In this document: positions 14,093-22,709 of the stretch, piece by piece
Numbering within the stretch: position 1 is the stretch's first letter
Layout: each line of letters begins with the position of its first letter
Assembly: GCA_004525465.1 (NCBI GenBank)
Contig: SPCN01000001.1
Location: 1-35,478, forward strand
Reading direction: 5' to 3'
Source of the DNA: Chrysiogenales bacterium
Lineage (GTDB): Bacteria; Acidobacteriota; Aminicenantia; UBA2199
DNA length: 35,478 bases
Notes under the pieces: model-generated
Seen by the model: the letters and a program-made list of their open reading frames with translations, nothing else
Told to the model about the DNA's origin: nothing
The model's database searches: none
Translations under genes and position numbers: made by a program

Positions 14093-16816
14093 ATGTCGGA
14101 AACGGTAATTATTAATATTGACGGCAAGGAGATCAAGGCGGCCAAGGAAGCCAACCTGCTGCAAGTGGCCCGGGACAACGGCTTTGATATTCCCGGTTTG
14201 TGTTTTTACGAAAAAGTGACCGCCAGCGGCGATTGCCGGTTGTGCGTGGTGAAAATAGAAGGAAGGCCGGGCATGGTCCCCGCCTGCCTGGTCAAGGTCG
14301 AGGCGGGCATGAAAGTCACGGCTTTTGATACGCAGCTGGAAGAAACGCGCAGAATGCTGGCCGACCTGCTGCTCTCCGAACACAATGACGACTGCATCAC
14401 CTGCGAGCGCGACGGCGACTGCGGCATCCAGGACCTGGCCTTCCGCTACGACCTCGACACGCCCAAGCGCACTTTCGCTGCAGTCTGGAAGGAGATTCCC
14501 CAGGCCCCGGATGCTTCGGCGCCGGTGCTGTTCTATGATTCATCCAAGTGCATCAAGTGCGAACGCTGCGTCAAGGCCTGCTTCGAGATCCAGGGTAAAG
14601 GTGTTTTGAGTATGGCCCAGCGCGGTATTCATAGCCATGTCGTGGCCGGAACCGGCCAGTGGTCGGGATCGGAATGCGACGGCTGCGGTGACTGCGTGCA
14701 GGCCTGCCCGGTCGGAGCCCTGATGGAAAAGCCGGTCTACGGCCAGAAACTTAAGAAAAAGGATGTGCAGAATAAAGTGGTTACCACCTGCCCTTATTGC
14801 GGTGTCGGCTGCCAGCTTGAACTCTGGATCAAGGACGAGAAAATCGTCAAGGTCAAGGGGGCGGACTCGGTGCCCAACTACGGCGCCGCCTGCGTCAAGG
14901 GCCGTTTCGGCCTGGATTTCGTCCAGCGCCCCGACCGCTTGACCAAGCCCTTGGTGCGCAAGGAAGGCAAACTTGTCGAATGCTCCTGGGACGAAGCCCT
15001 GGACACGGTGGCCAATAAGCTTGGCGCCATCAAGAAAGAGCACGGGCCTGCCGCCCTGGCCGGCCTCTCTTCGGCCAAGTGCACCAACGAGGAAAATTTT
15101 GTTTTTCAGAAATTCGTGCGCACCGCCTTCGGTTCCAACAATGTCGATCACTGCGCCCGTTTGTGCCACGCCTCGACCGTGGCCGGCCTGGCCCGCACTT
15201 TCGGCTCCGGCGCCATGACCAATTCCATTGAGGAGCTTGAGCGGGCAGAGGTCATCCTGGTTACCGGCTCCAACACCACCGAGACCCACCCGGTCATCGC
15301 CACGCGCATCAAGAAGGCAGTCCTTTTTCACGGCGCCAAGCTGATCGTGATCGATCCGCGTAAAATAGAGCTGGTCAAATACACCGAAAAATACGGCGGC
15401 CTGTGGCTGCGCCAGAAAAACGGCAGCGACGTGGCCTGGGCCAACGGCATGATGCAGGTGATCATCAGTGAAGGGCTGCTCAATGAGGAATTCATAAAAA
15501 CTCGCACCGAGGATTTTGAGGCTCTAAAAAAAATGGTCGAGGGTTTCACTCCGGAAAAAGTGGAAAAAATCAGTGGCATTCCCGCCAAACAACTGCAGGC
15601 GGCGGCTCGTTTGTACGCCAAGGCCAAGAGCGGTTCCATTGTCTATTCCATGGGCATTACTCAGCACACCACCGGCACCGACAATGTCATGTCCATGGCC
15701 AACCTGGCCATGGTCACCGGCAATGTGGGCCGCGAGTCGGTGGGGGTCAACCCCTTGCGCGGCCAGAACAACGTGCAGGGGGCCTGCGACTTGGGTGCTT
15801 TGCCCAATGTCTATCCCGGCTACCAGGCCGTTACCGATGCCGCTATCAGGGAGAAATTTGAAAAAGCCTGGGGAGTCAAGCTCGACGACAAAGTAGGTTT
15901 GACCGTAGTGGAAATCATGCACGCTGCAGCGGAAGGCAAGATTAAGGGCTTGTACATCATGGGCGAGAACCCGATGGTGTCGGATCCCGACCTCAACCAT
16001 GTCAAGCTGGCCCTGGAGAAACTCGATTTCCTGGTGGTCCAGGACATCTTCCTGACCGAGACCGCCCAACTGGCCGATGTGGTGCTGCCGGTGGCATCGT
16101 TTGCCGAAAAGCAGGGCACCTTCACCAATACCGAACGCCGGGTGCTGTGGGTGGAAAAAGCCGTTGCAGCTCCGGGCCAAGCGCGCATCGACTGGGAGGT
16201 CATCCGCGACGTGAGCACGCGCATGGGCTATGCCATGGATTACAAGTGCCTGGAAGACATCGTTAACGAGGTTAACCGCCTGGTGCCGCAATATGCCGGT
16301 ATCACCTATCAGCGCCTGCTCAACGGCGAAAAACTGCAATGGCCCTGTCCCAATCCCGAGCACCCGGGGACGAAATTCCTGCATCGCGACAAATTCAGCC
16401 GCGGCCTGGGCAAGTTCTTCGCCATCGATTACATCCCGCCGGCCGAATGGCCCGACGCCGAATATCCTTTCCTGCTGTCTACCGGGCGCATCCTGTACCA
16501 TTACCATACCGGTTCCATGAGCCGGCGCACCGTGGCCCTGCCGCAGTACGTCGCCGGCCCGTACATGGAAATGCACGCCCAGGACATGAAAAAAATGGCT
16601 ATCGTTGACGGCGAGGAAGTGCGGGTGGCGTCGCGGCGCGGCGAGATCAGGATCCCGGCCCAAGAAAGTCCTCGCGTTGACTTGGGTTCGGTGTTTATCC
16701 CTTTCCATTTCGCCGAGGCAGCGGCCAACGTGCTGACCAACGACGCCTTCGACCCGATCGCCAAGATACCCGAGTTCAAAGTGGCAGCCTGCCAAATAGA
16801 AAAAATTAAATCATAA
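14093..16816 (+). CDS. fdhA: Formate dehydrogenase catalytic subunit, Mo/W-bis-MGD, Cys type
   Basis: The 907-aa protein has a NuoG-like N-terminus: [2Fe-2S] Cys37, Cys48, Cys51 and Cys65; His97-Cys101-Cys104-Cys110 [4Fe-4S]; and two ferredoxin clusters, Cys153/156/159/163 and Cys195/198/201/205. The molybdopterin domain follows, with a [4Fe-4S] at Cys233, Cys236, Cys240 and Cys267. The metal ligand lies in HCARLCHASTVAGL: Cys358-His359 takes the place of the Sec-His pair of E. coli FdhF, so no selenocysteine is needed. LRGQNNVQGACDLG is a further formate dehydrogenase signature. The enzyme should interconvert formate and CO2 and exchange electrons with the NuoE/NuoF subunits encoded just upstream, as in cytoplasmic NAD-dependent formate dehydrogenases. 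A formate channel follows, and fdhD/mobA for its maturation are at 31657-32962. Mo versus W cannot be decided from sequence. Confidence 0.95.
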   Translation: MSETVIINIDGKEIKAAKEANLLQVARDNGFDIPGLCFYEKVTASGDCRLCVVKIEGRPGMVPACLVKVEAGMKVTAFDTQLEETRRMLADLLLSEHNDDCITCERDGDCGIQDLAFRYDLDTPKRTFAAVWKEIPQAPDASAPVLFYDSSKCIKCERCVKACFEIQGKGVLSMAQRGIHSHVVAGTGQWSGSECDGCGDCVQACPVGALMEKPVYGQKLKKKDVQNKVVTTCPYCGVGCQLELWIKDEKIVKVKGADSVPNYGAACVKGRFGLDFVQRPDRLTKPLVRKEGKLVECSWDEALDTVANKLGAIKKEHGPAALAGLSSAKCTNEENFVFQKFVRTAFGSNNVDHCARLCHASTVAGLARTFGSGAMTNSIEELERAEVILVTGSNTTETHPVIATRIKKAVLFHGAKLIVIDPRKIELVKYTEKYGGLWLRQKNGSDVAWANGMMQVIISEGLLNEEFIKTRTEDFEALKKMVEGFTPEKVEKISGIPAKQLQAAARLYAKAKSGSIVYSMGITQHTTGTDNVMSMANLAMVTGNVGRESVGVNPLRGQNNVQGACDLGALPNVYPGYQAVTDAAIREKFEKAWGVKLDDKVGLTVVEIMHAAAEGKIKGLYIMGENPMVSDPDLNHVKLALEKLDFLVVQDIFLTETAQLADVVLPVASFAEKQGTFTNTERRVLWVEKAVAAPGQARIDWEVIRDVSTRMGYAMDYKCLEDIVNEVNRLVPQYAGITYQRLLNGEKLQWPCPNPEHPGTKFLHRDKFSRGLGKFFAIDYIPPAEWPDAEYPFLLSTGRILYHYHTGSMSRRTVALPQYVAGPYMEMHAQDMKKMAIVDGEEVRVASRRGEIRIPAQESPRVDLGSVFIPFHFAEAAANVLTNDAFDPIAKIPEFKVAACQIEKIKS

Positions 16817-16831
16817 AAAGGAGAATGTAAA

Positions 16832-17686
16832 ATGGAGTACGACTGCAAATCCCCGGCCATGGTGGCCGCGGACCTGAATGAGAACATTTGCGTCAAGAAA
16901 ACCACGAACAATGCGTTCAAACTGCTGGTGCTGGGCATCCTGGCCGGCGCCTACATTGGTTTCGGCGGCGAACTGTCGAATATGATCGGCCATGACGCGG
17001 CCAAGTTCGTCGGCGCCGGCCTGGCCGCCTTCATCAAAGGCGCGGTGTTTTCCACCGGCCTGATGCTGGTCGTCATTGCCGGGGCGGAGCTGTTCACCGG
17101 CAACACCCTGATCACCATTTCGGTGCTGGACGGTAAATCCAAGTTCAGCGGCCTGCTGTACAACTGGTCGGTCATCTACGTGGCCAACCTGATCGGCTCG
17201 CTGTTGATAGCCTACCTGATGTTCGGCAGCGGCCTTTTGGAAGGCGCCAACGTGGCTGTCGGCGCCGCCGCCTTGAAGACAGCCGCCGGCAAGGTCGGGC
17301 TGGCCTTCTGGCCGGCTTTTTTCCGCGGCATTCTCTGCAACTGGCTGGTCTGCCTGGCGGTGTGGATGGCGCTGGCTTCGCGCAATACCATCGGCAAGGT
17401 CTGGGCCATCTTCTTTCCGATCATGGCCTTCGTGGCCTCAGGCTTCGAGCATAGCGTCGCCAACATGTATTTCATCCCCGTCGGCATGCTGCTCAAAGGG
17501 GTTAACGAAGTGGTGGCGGCCGCGAGCGCTGCCGGCTTGTCTGCCGAATCCCTGGCCAATGTCGGCTGGTACGGCTTCCTGGTCAGGAACCTGGTGCCGG
17601 TCACCCTGGGCAACATCGTCGGCGGCGGCTTCTTTGTGGCCACCCTGTATTGGTTCACCTATATCCGCAAGGGCAAAAAAGCCTAA
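16832..17686 (+). CDS. focA: Formate/nitrite transporter family channel (FocA-like)
   Basis: The 284-aa protein has six membrane segments and the FNT signatures AGAELFTGN, GFEHSVANMYFIP (with the conserved pore His) and LGNIVGGG. It starts 15 nt after fdhA behind AAAAGGAG, as the last gene of the operon. The link to fdhA makes formate the likely substrate. The channel could release formate made from CO2 reduction or admit it for oxidation. Nitrite or hydrosulfide transport, also known in the family, is less likely given the context. Confidence 0.92.
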   Translation: MEYDCKSPAMVAADLNENICVKKTTNNAFKLLVLGILAGAYIGFGGELSNMIGHDAAKFVGAGLAAFIKGAVFSTGLMLVVIAGAELFTGNTLITISVLDGKSKFSGLLYNWSVIYVANLIGSLLIAYLMFGSGLLEGANVAVGAAALKTAAGKVGLAFWPAFFRGILCNWLVCLAVWMALASRNTIGKVWAIFFPIMAFVASGFEHSVANMYFIPVGMLLKGVNEVVAAASAAGLSAESLANVGWYGFLVRNLVPVTLGNIVGGGFFVATLYWFTYIRKGKKA

Positions 17687-17720
17687 ATCAGGGCACGACA
17701 ACCCGGGAGGCGGAGACATT

Positions 17721-17744
17721 GGGCACGGCACGCCGTGCCCCTAC
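17721..17744. repeat. GC-rich palindrome, REP-like copy 2
   Basis: GGGCACGGC, a 2-nt spacer and its exact complement GCCGTGCCC, followed by CTAC as in the copy at 7456-7483. It lies 34 nt after the focA stop. It could fold in the mRNA and protect or end the formate dehydrogenase transcript, although no T-run follows. Confidence 0.65.
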
Positions 17745-17799
17745 AAAACGGCAAGTTTTCCGATTTGCATGTTGATTGGCGAAAGACATATTCTGGAAT

Positions 17800-17822
17800 A
17801 GGGGCGGGGTTTCCTCGCCCCT
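17800..17822. repeat. GC-rich palindrome, REP-like copy 3
   Basis: AGGGGCGGGG and CCTCGCCCCT form a 10-bp stem (one G-T pair) around a 3-nt TTT loop. It is opposed to copy 2 and the pair brackets about 55 nt, a layout typical of paired REP elements. The AT-rich island starts directly after it. Confidence 0.65.
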
Positions 17823-17859
17823 GCTTTCCATAAATAATTTAACAATTTCAAGGAATTAG

Positions 17860-17887
17860 TTGACAAAATGATAAATTGATTTATAAT
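17860..17887 (+). promoter_or_regulatory. Consensus sigma-70 promoter of the efflux operon
   Basis: A perfect TTGACA (17860-17865), a 16-nt spacer and a perfect TATAAT (17882-17887), 32 nt before the TetR-family start codon. It is the strongest promoter match in the window. Confidence 0.75.
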
Positions 17888-17893
17888 TAATAG

Positions 17894-17909
17894 TGAGCGT
17901 TAACTAACA
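17894..17909. promoter_or_regulatory. Candidate TetR-family operator
   Basis: The 16-nt imperfect palindrome TGAGCGTTAACTAACA (TG and CA ends, GTTAAC centre; 10 of 16 positions symmetric) lies at the expected transcription start, just after the -10. A bound repressor would block the promoter, fitting autoregulation by the first gene. Confidence 0.4.
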
Positions 17910-17919
17910 ATAGGATAAA

Positions 17920-18519
17920 ATGGCGCGATTAAACACCGTAGAAAGACAAAAACATATAGTTGAGCAAGCAATAAAAATTATTAATGCCAACGGCTATTCC
18001 TCGCTCTCGATCAGAGAACTCGCCCATAAAGTGAGAATAAGCGAAGCGGCGATTTACAGGCACTTTCTAAACAAAGAAGATATTATTCTTGGCATCCTGA
18101 CACTTTTTTGCGGTTTTGATAAGCAGTTGAATCAGGAAATCGCGCTTCTTCATAATCCTTTGGAAAAACTGAAACACTTCATGCTGTTTCATTTTACATA
18201 TTTGGAAAAACATGTGGCCATGACCTCGGTCATATTCTCTGAGGATATATTCAACCAAAGCGAGATTCTAAAAAAGAAAATGCAGTCTATCATTAAAAAT
18301 AGAAAGAAGGCTCTATTTGACATTGTCAGCGCCATAAAATCGGAAAATTGCATATCGGAAATGGATGTCGAAGAATTTGTTGTGATAATTTTAGGCTATA
18401 TAAGACTTATAGTATTGGAATGGAGATTAAGTAACTATGCTTTTTCCCTAAAAGCCAGAGGAAATAAGGCCATAAAGTTTGTAAAAACAATTCTGCCGAA
18501 AAAAATTAAAAGTATTTAA
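17920..18519 (+). CDS. TetR/AcrR-family transcriptional regulator
   Basis: The 199-aa protein has an N-terminal TetR helix-turn-helix (about residues 10-56; INANGYSSLSIRELAHKVRIS, then AAIYRHFLNKEDI). The C-terminal ligand domain is divergent, as usual. It is the first gene of an operon encoding an RND-independent ABC efflux system, the same layout as E. coli cecR with ybhGFSR. It probably represses the operon until a toxic substrate binds. AGGA lies 4 nt before ATG. Codon use is AT-rich, unlike the formate dehydrogenase genes upstream. Confidence 0.9.
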   Translation: MARLNTVERQKHIVEQAIKIINANGYSSLSIRELAHKVRISEAAIYRHFLNKEDIILGILTLFCGFDKQLNQEIALLHNPLEKLKHFMLFHFTYLEKHVAMTSVIFSEDIFNQSEILKKKMQSIIKNRKKALFDIVSAIKSENCISEMDVEEFVVIILGYIRLIVLEWRLSNYAFSLKARGNKAIKFVKTILPKKIKSI

Positions 18520-18535
18520 ATGAGAGGTAAATAAA

Positions 18536-19501
18536 GTGAAATCAATTAAAGGACTTGTAATGGCACTTCTTGCGCTGCTGCTTTACTCATGCTCCACCGG
18601 GGGAGACAAAGCTGTCATTCAGGCAAGCGGCACAATAGAATCAACAAATGTTACTATCAGTGCAAAAAATGCCGGGGAAATAAAATCCATTATTGCCGCT
18701 GAAGGCGAACAGGTCAATGCCGGCGCTACAATTCTCATAATTGACCACGAAGTGCTGGGCTTCCAGCTTGAACAGGCCGCGGCGTCGGAACAAATAAGCG
18801 AGGCACAACTTAAATTGCTGCTTAAAGGCGCGAGATCCGAGGATATAAAGCAAGCTGAAGAAATGATGAAGCAAACCGAGATTAATTTTAATCTGACAAA
18901 AAGCGATTTTGCAAGATACAGCAAGTTGTGGGACAGTAAATCAATAACCCGGAAGCAATATGAAGATATATCTGCCCGCTATCAGGTAGCAATTGCTCAA
19001 TTCTCATCTGCAAAAGAAAATTATATGAAAGTGAGAAAAATAATCAGACCAGAAGAGATTGATCAAGCCAAAGCCAATTTGCATAAAGCCACAGCATCCG
19101 TCAATCTTTTGAAAAAGCAAATTAAAGACAGCTATGTAATATCACCAATAAATGGTTTTGTAGTTAAAAAGTTTGTGGAAGTCGGCGAAATGGTCGCCCC
19201 AATGTCGTCACTTGTGAAGATAGCAAATCTGGCGAGCGTGAACCTGATTATTTATGTCTCTGAAGTTGAATTGGGAAGGATAAAGCTCGGACAAAAGGCG
19301 GAAATAACCATGGATACTTACCCAGATAAGAAATATGAAGGCAAAGTAACTTACATCTCCCCCGAAGCAGAGTTTACTCCGAAAAATATTCAAACCAAGG
19401 ATGAGCGCACCAAGTTGGTGTTTGCCGTTAAGATTGAAATAGCAAACAAGGATTTTGATCTAAAACCAGGCATGCCCGCTGATGCTGAAATTATATTATA
19501 A
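18536..19501 (+). CDS. HlyD-family membrane fusion lipoprotein (YbhG-like)
   Basis: The start is GTG 18536 with GAGAGG 8 nt upstream. The 321-aa protein has a lipoprotein signal peptide with lipobox LYSC (Cys19), two biotinyl-lipoyl-like segments (GEIKSIIAAEGEQVNAG and INGFVVKKFVEVGEMV), a long alpha-helical hairpin (about residues 75-195) and a beta-barrel C-terminus. It should bridge the inner-membrane ABC transporter and the TolC channel encoded downstream. The predicted lipid anchor and the TolC gene imply a two-membrane cell envelope. Confidence 0.88.
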   Translation: MKSIKGLVMALLALLLYSCSTGGDKAVIQASGTIESTNVTISAKNAGEIKSIIAAEGEQVNAGATILIIDHEVLGFQLEQAAASEQISEAQLKLLLKGARSEDIKQAEEMMKQTEINFNLTKSDFARYSKLWDSKSITRKQYEDISARYQVAIAQFSSAKENYMKVRKIIRPEEIDQAKANLHKATASVNLLKKQIKDSYVISPINGFVVKKFVEVGEMVAPMSSLVKIANLASVNLIIYVSEVELGRIKLGQKAEITMDTYPDKKYEGKVTYISPEAEFTPKNIQTKDERTKLVFAVKIEIANKDFDLKPGMPADAEIIL

Positions 19502-19517
19502 AAATATAGAGTAAACA

Positions 19518-20453
19518 TTGGCAGAAGCAATAAAAATAATTGATTTGAAAAAGAGTTATGGTTCAGTATTGGCCGTTGCCGGCGTAAACTATCATGTGAA
19601 CCGTGGTGAAATGTTCGGATTAATCGGACCGGACGGCGCCGGAAAAACAACGACCATTAGAATGCTGGTCGGCTTACTTGTACCGGAAAGCGGTTCGGCA
19701 GAAGTTTTGGGATTTGATCTGTTATCTCAAAAGAATTTAATAAAAAACGAAATCGGTTATCTTTCGCAAAAATTTTCACTTTATGGTGATTTAACCATTG
19801 ATGAGAACGTTGAATTCTTTGCGGACATTCATGGCGTAAAGCATTTTGCAGAACGAAGAAACGAACTGCTCGAGTTTACTAGACTTACGCCATTCAGGGA
19901 CAGGCTTGCCGACAAACTTTCCGGCGGCATGAAACAAAAACTTGCCCTGGCTTGCACATTAATTCATAAGCCGAAAATAATTTTTCTTGATGAGCCGACC
20001 ACAGGTGTTGATCCGGTTTCACGGAGAGATTTCTGGAAGATTCTATCAAACCTTTTAAAAGAAGGAATTACAATATTTATGTCCACTCCTTACCTGGACG
20101 AAGCTGAAAGATGTAACAGAGTGGCACTGATGGACAAAGGGAAAATACTCAGCTGCGATACGCCGAAAAATGTAAAAGACTCTATGAATCTGCAAATACT
20201 GGAGCTAGTCTGCACACCAGTGCGAACGGCGTATAACCTCATTAAATCAACAACGGATTTTGAAGTGCAAATGTATGGCGACAGACTAAATATCGCAGTA
20301 TCTGAATATGAGAAAGATTATGCTCTTATTAGTAAATTGTTTTTAGAAAACTCAATTGTGGAAATAAGCAAAAGAATGATCACGCCCACATTGGAAAATG
20401 TATTTATCCATTATATGGGCAAGAAAGCCGATGCAAATTTAAAAGGAAATTAA
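19518..20453 (+). CDS. ABC transporter ATPase, first of an asymmetric pair (YbhF N-half-like)
   Basis: The start is TTG 19518; the reading frame begins directly with family sequence and no better ATG is nearby. Walker A GPDGAGKTT (about 36-44), signature LSGGMKQ, Walker B IIFLDEPTTG are intact. The H-loop is not: MSTPYLDEAE has Pro (codon 20088-20090) where most relatives have His. The 311-aa protein matches the N-terminal half of E. coli YbhF, with the second half encoded separately at 21768-22709. It should form a heterodimer with that protein and drive the two ABC-2 permeases. Confidence 0.9.
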   Translation: MAEAIKIIDLKKSYGSVLAVAGVNYHVNRGEMFGLIGPDGAGKTTTIRMLVGLLVPESGSAEVLGFDLLSQKNLIKNEIGYLSQKFSLYGDLTIDENVEFFADIHGVKHFAERRNELLEFTRLTPFRDRLADKLSGGMKQKLALACTLIHKPKIIFLDEPTTGVDPVSRRDFWKILSNLLKEGITIFMSTPYLDEAERCNRVALMDKGKILSCDTPKNVKDSMNLQILELVCTPVRTAYNLIKSTTDFEVQMYGDRLNIAVSEYEKDYALISKLFLENSIVEISKRMITPTLENVFIHYMGKKADANLKGN

Positions 20454-20454
20454 A

Positions 20455-21768
20455 ATGAAAAAGTTATTAATTGTTATTTTTATGGCGAATTCGTTGTTGG
20501 CCCAGGAGAAAATCCTGAGTCTTAAAGAAAGTTTGGCAATAGGATTGCATAACAGCAGGGATCTCAAAAACTATAATTCCAAAATTAATTATGCAGAATC
20601 TAAACTGACAGAAATAAGCAGTCAATTCTTGCCGCAATTCAAATTGTTCGGAAATTACACAAGACTAAGTGATAATATTCCCCCTTTTGAAGTAACCATG
20701 CCTTTTGTTCCGAATCCGATCAGAATTTCCGAAGCGCTACTGAACAACTACATCTTCAAGCTCGGTTTCAGCCAGCCGCTTTTTACCGGCGGCAAATTAC
20801 TTTCGTTAAAAAAATCTGCGAAATTAAACTTACTGGCTTCAGAAAAAGATTACGCCAAAGAGGAAAATGAAGCTGCATTTGCCATTTACAGCACTTATTG
20901 GAATTATTATAAAGCCGCTGAGATCAATAAATTAGTTAGGCAAAGTCTTCAACAGATGGCAGAACATCTAAAGAATACAAAAAGTTTTTATGAGAACGGA
21001 CTGCTGGCCAAGAATGATCTGTTGAAACTGGAAGTTCAATATGCCAACACGCAACTTTTACTCATTGAAGCGGAAAATAATTTAGAGTTTGCCAGAATCA
21101 CTTTTAATAAGGCTATTGGAATCGATCTAACTTCAGCGACCAGAGTTGCTGCCAGCGAACCAGCGGTTAATAGTGATGAGTATCAAATTGCCGATATTAT
21201 CAGCGAGGCCACCGCCAATCGCCAGGAGTTGAAATCATTGTTTTACCGTGTTGAGGCAAGCAGGAAAAGCGTAAGCGCCGCCAAAGCCAATCGGCTTCCG
21301 GCAGTTTATTTAAGCGGAAATTATAATTACGGTAATCCAAATCCAAGATTTCAACCGGCCAGGAATGAATTTAATTCCAACTGGGATTTGGCTGTAACAT
21401 TCAGCTGGGACATTTGGAACTGGGGTTTGACGCAATCTCAAGTTTCGCAAGCAGTACAAACTGAAGTTCAACTTGAAACCAATCTCGAGCAGCTCAAAGA
21501 AAACATTCAATTGGAAGTGTATGCAAACTACCTTAATCTAAAAAAGAACGAATCAAGAGTAAACGTAAGCAAGGTGACACTAAATCATGCGCTTGAAAAT
21601 TACCGCATTACTTCTGAAAAATATAACATGCAGTTGGCAACCAGTACGGATTTAATTGATGCAGAAACTTTAAAATTGCAGGCCGAAACAAATCTGAAAA
21701 CAGCGGAAGTTGATTCTCGGGTCGCCCAAGTAAAATTGGAAAAATCTTTGGGAAGGGTTATTTATTAA
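20455..21768 (+). CDS. TolC-family outer membrane efflux protein
   Basis: The 437-aa protein has a cleavable signal peptide (first 16 residues, ending LLAQ) and two internally repeated OEP domains with coiled-coil helices, e.g. LNLKKNESRVNVSKVTLNHA near the C-terminus. AAGGAA lies 6 nt before ATG. It sits between the two ATPase genes, so the exit duct is dedicated to this transporter. Its TAA overlaps the next ATG by one base. Confidence 0.9.
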   Translation: MKKLLIVIFMANSLLAQEKILSLKESLAIGLHNSRDLKNYNSKINYAESKLTEISSQFLPQFKLFGNYTRLSDNIPPFEVTMPFVPNPIRISEALLNNYIFKLGFSQPLFTGGKLLSLKKSAKLNLLASEKDYAKEENEAAFAIYSTYWNYYKAAEINKLVRQSLQQMAEHLKNTKSFYENGLLAKNDLLKLEVQYANTQLLLIEAENNLEFARITFNKAIGIDLTSATRVAASEPAVNSDEYQIADIISEATANRQELKSLFYRVEASRKSVSAAKANRLPAVYLSGNYNYGNPNPRFQPARNEFNSNWDLAVTFSWDIWNWGLTQSQVSQAVQTEVQLETNLEQLKENIQLEVYANYLNLKKNESRVNVSKVTLNHALENYRITSEKYNMQLATSTDLIDAETLKLQAETNLKTAEVDSRVAQVKLEKSLGRVIY

Positions 21769-22709
21769 TGAATGCCATAGAAGTAAGTCATCTGACCAAG
21801 AGCTTTGGAAAATTTACCGCGGTAGATCAAATCTCATTCAATGTCAGGCCCGGCGAGATATTTGGTTTCCTGGGTGCTAATGGAGCCGGCAAATCCACTA
21901 CAATAAGAATGCTGATCGGAATATTGGAACCGACATCCGGCAATGCGTTCGTCAGTGGCTTTAGTATTAAAAAAGAAGCAAACTTGGTGAAAAAAAACAT
22001 AGGCTATATGTCGCAAAAATTCTCTCTTTATAACGATTTGACCGTTGCCGAAAACATCAGATTCTTTGCCGGAGTGTACGGATTGGGCGGAAGGAAATAT
22101 GAGGATAGAAAAAAATGGGTGTTGAAAGTGGCCAATCTTGAGAACATGGAAAATGTCATAACCGGCTCTTTGCCGGGAGGAATCAAGCAACGCTTGGCTT
22201 TGGGCACCGCGGTTATTCATGAACCAAAGATTGTGTTCCTTGACGAACCGACAAGCGGAGTCGATCCGATCTCGCGCAGAAATTTTTGGGATTTGATTAA
22301 CGACCTTTCAGGAGGCGGAACTACGGTTCTTGTTACAACTCACTATTTGGATGAAGCAGAATTTTGCAATGATATTGTTTTTATCAATTCCGGCAGGCTG
22401 ATTGCCCAGGGAAATTCTGAAGAACTCAAAACAAATTACATAAAGAACCCAATACTTGAAATAGAAAGTGACCGGGTAATTGACAGCTTGGAAATATTAG
22501 AGAAAGAAAAATGGGTTGGCGAGACTTCAATCTTCGGTAACTATATCCACGTTATTTTGAACGACAGCACTATCAATGAAAAGCACATATATGAATTGTT
22601 GAGAGACAAAAACGGAATACCCGTAAAGCGTGTAGAAAAAATAACTCCAACGCTTGAAGATGTATTCATTCATTTAATTGAAAAGGACAACAGGATAAAT
22701 GTTCAATAG
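21768..22709 (+). CDS. ABC transporter ATPase, second of the pair (YbhF C-half-like)
   Basis: Walker A GANGAGKST, Walker B IVFLDEPTSG and an intact H-loop (TTHYLDEAE) are present in this 313-aa protein. The signature is LPGGIKQ (22170-22181), with Pro replacing the usual Ser. Together with the partner at 19518-20453 this would leave one competent ATP site and one degenerate site. The gene overlaps the upstream tolC-like gene by 1 nt and the downstream permease by 11 nt. Confidence 0.9.
   Translation: MNAIEVSHLTKSFGKFTAVDQISFNVRPGEIFGFLGANGAGKSTTIRMLIGILEPTSGNAFVSGFSIKKEANLVKKNIGYMSQKFSLYNDLTVAENIRFFAGVYGLGGRKYEDRKKWVLKVANLENMENVITGSLPGGIKQRLALGTAVIHEPKIVFLDEPTSGVDPISRRNFWDLINDLSGGGTTVLVTTHYLDEAEFCNDIVFINSGRLIAQGNSEELKTNYIKNPILEIESDRVIDSLEILEKEKWVGETSIFGNYIHVILNDSTINEKHIYELLRDKNGIPVKRVEKITPTLEDVFIHLIEKDNRINVQ

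Noticed and set aside
15150..15185. Possible selenocysteine codon in fdhA
   Set aside because: The catalytic position is an ordinary Cys codon and the frame is free of internal TGA.
15524..16795. A 423-residue open frame on the minus strand
   Set aside because: It lies wholly antisense to fdhA, shows no family motif, and its His/Gly/Val-rich composition is that of a GC-rich shadow frame.
14093..16816. Possible [FeFe]-hydrogenase catalytic subunit in the NuoE/NuoF operon
   Set aside because: No H-cluster motifs (TSCCPxW-type) are present. The catalytic protein has the bis-MGD domain with Cys358-His359 and formate dehydrogenase signatures.
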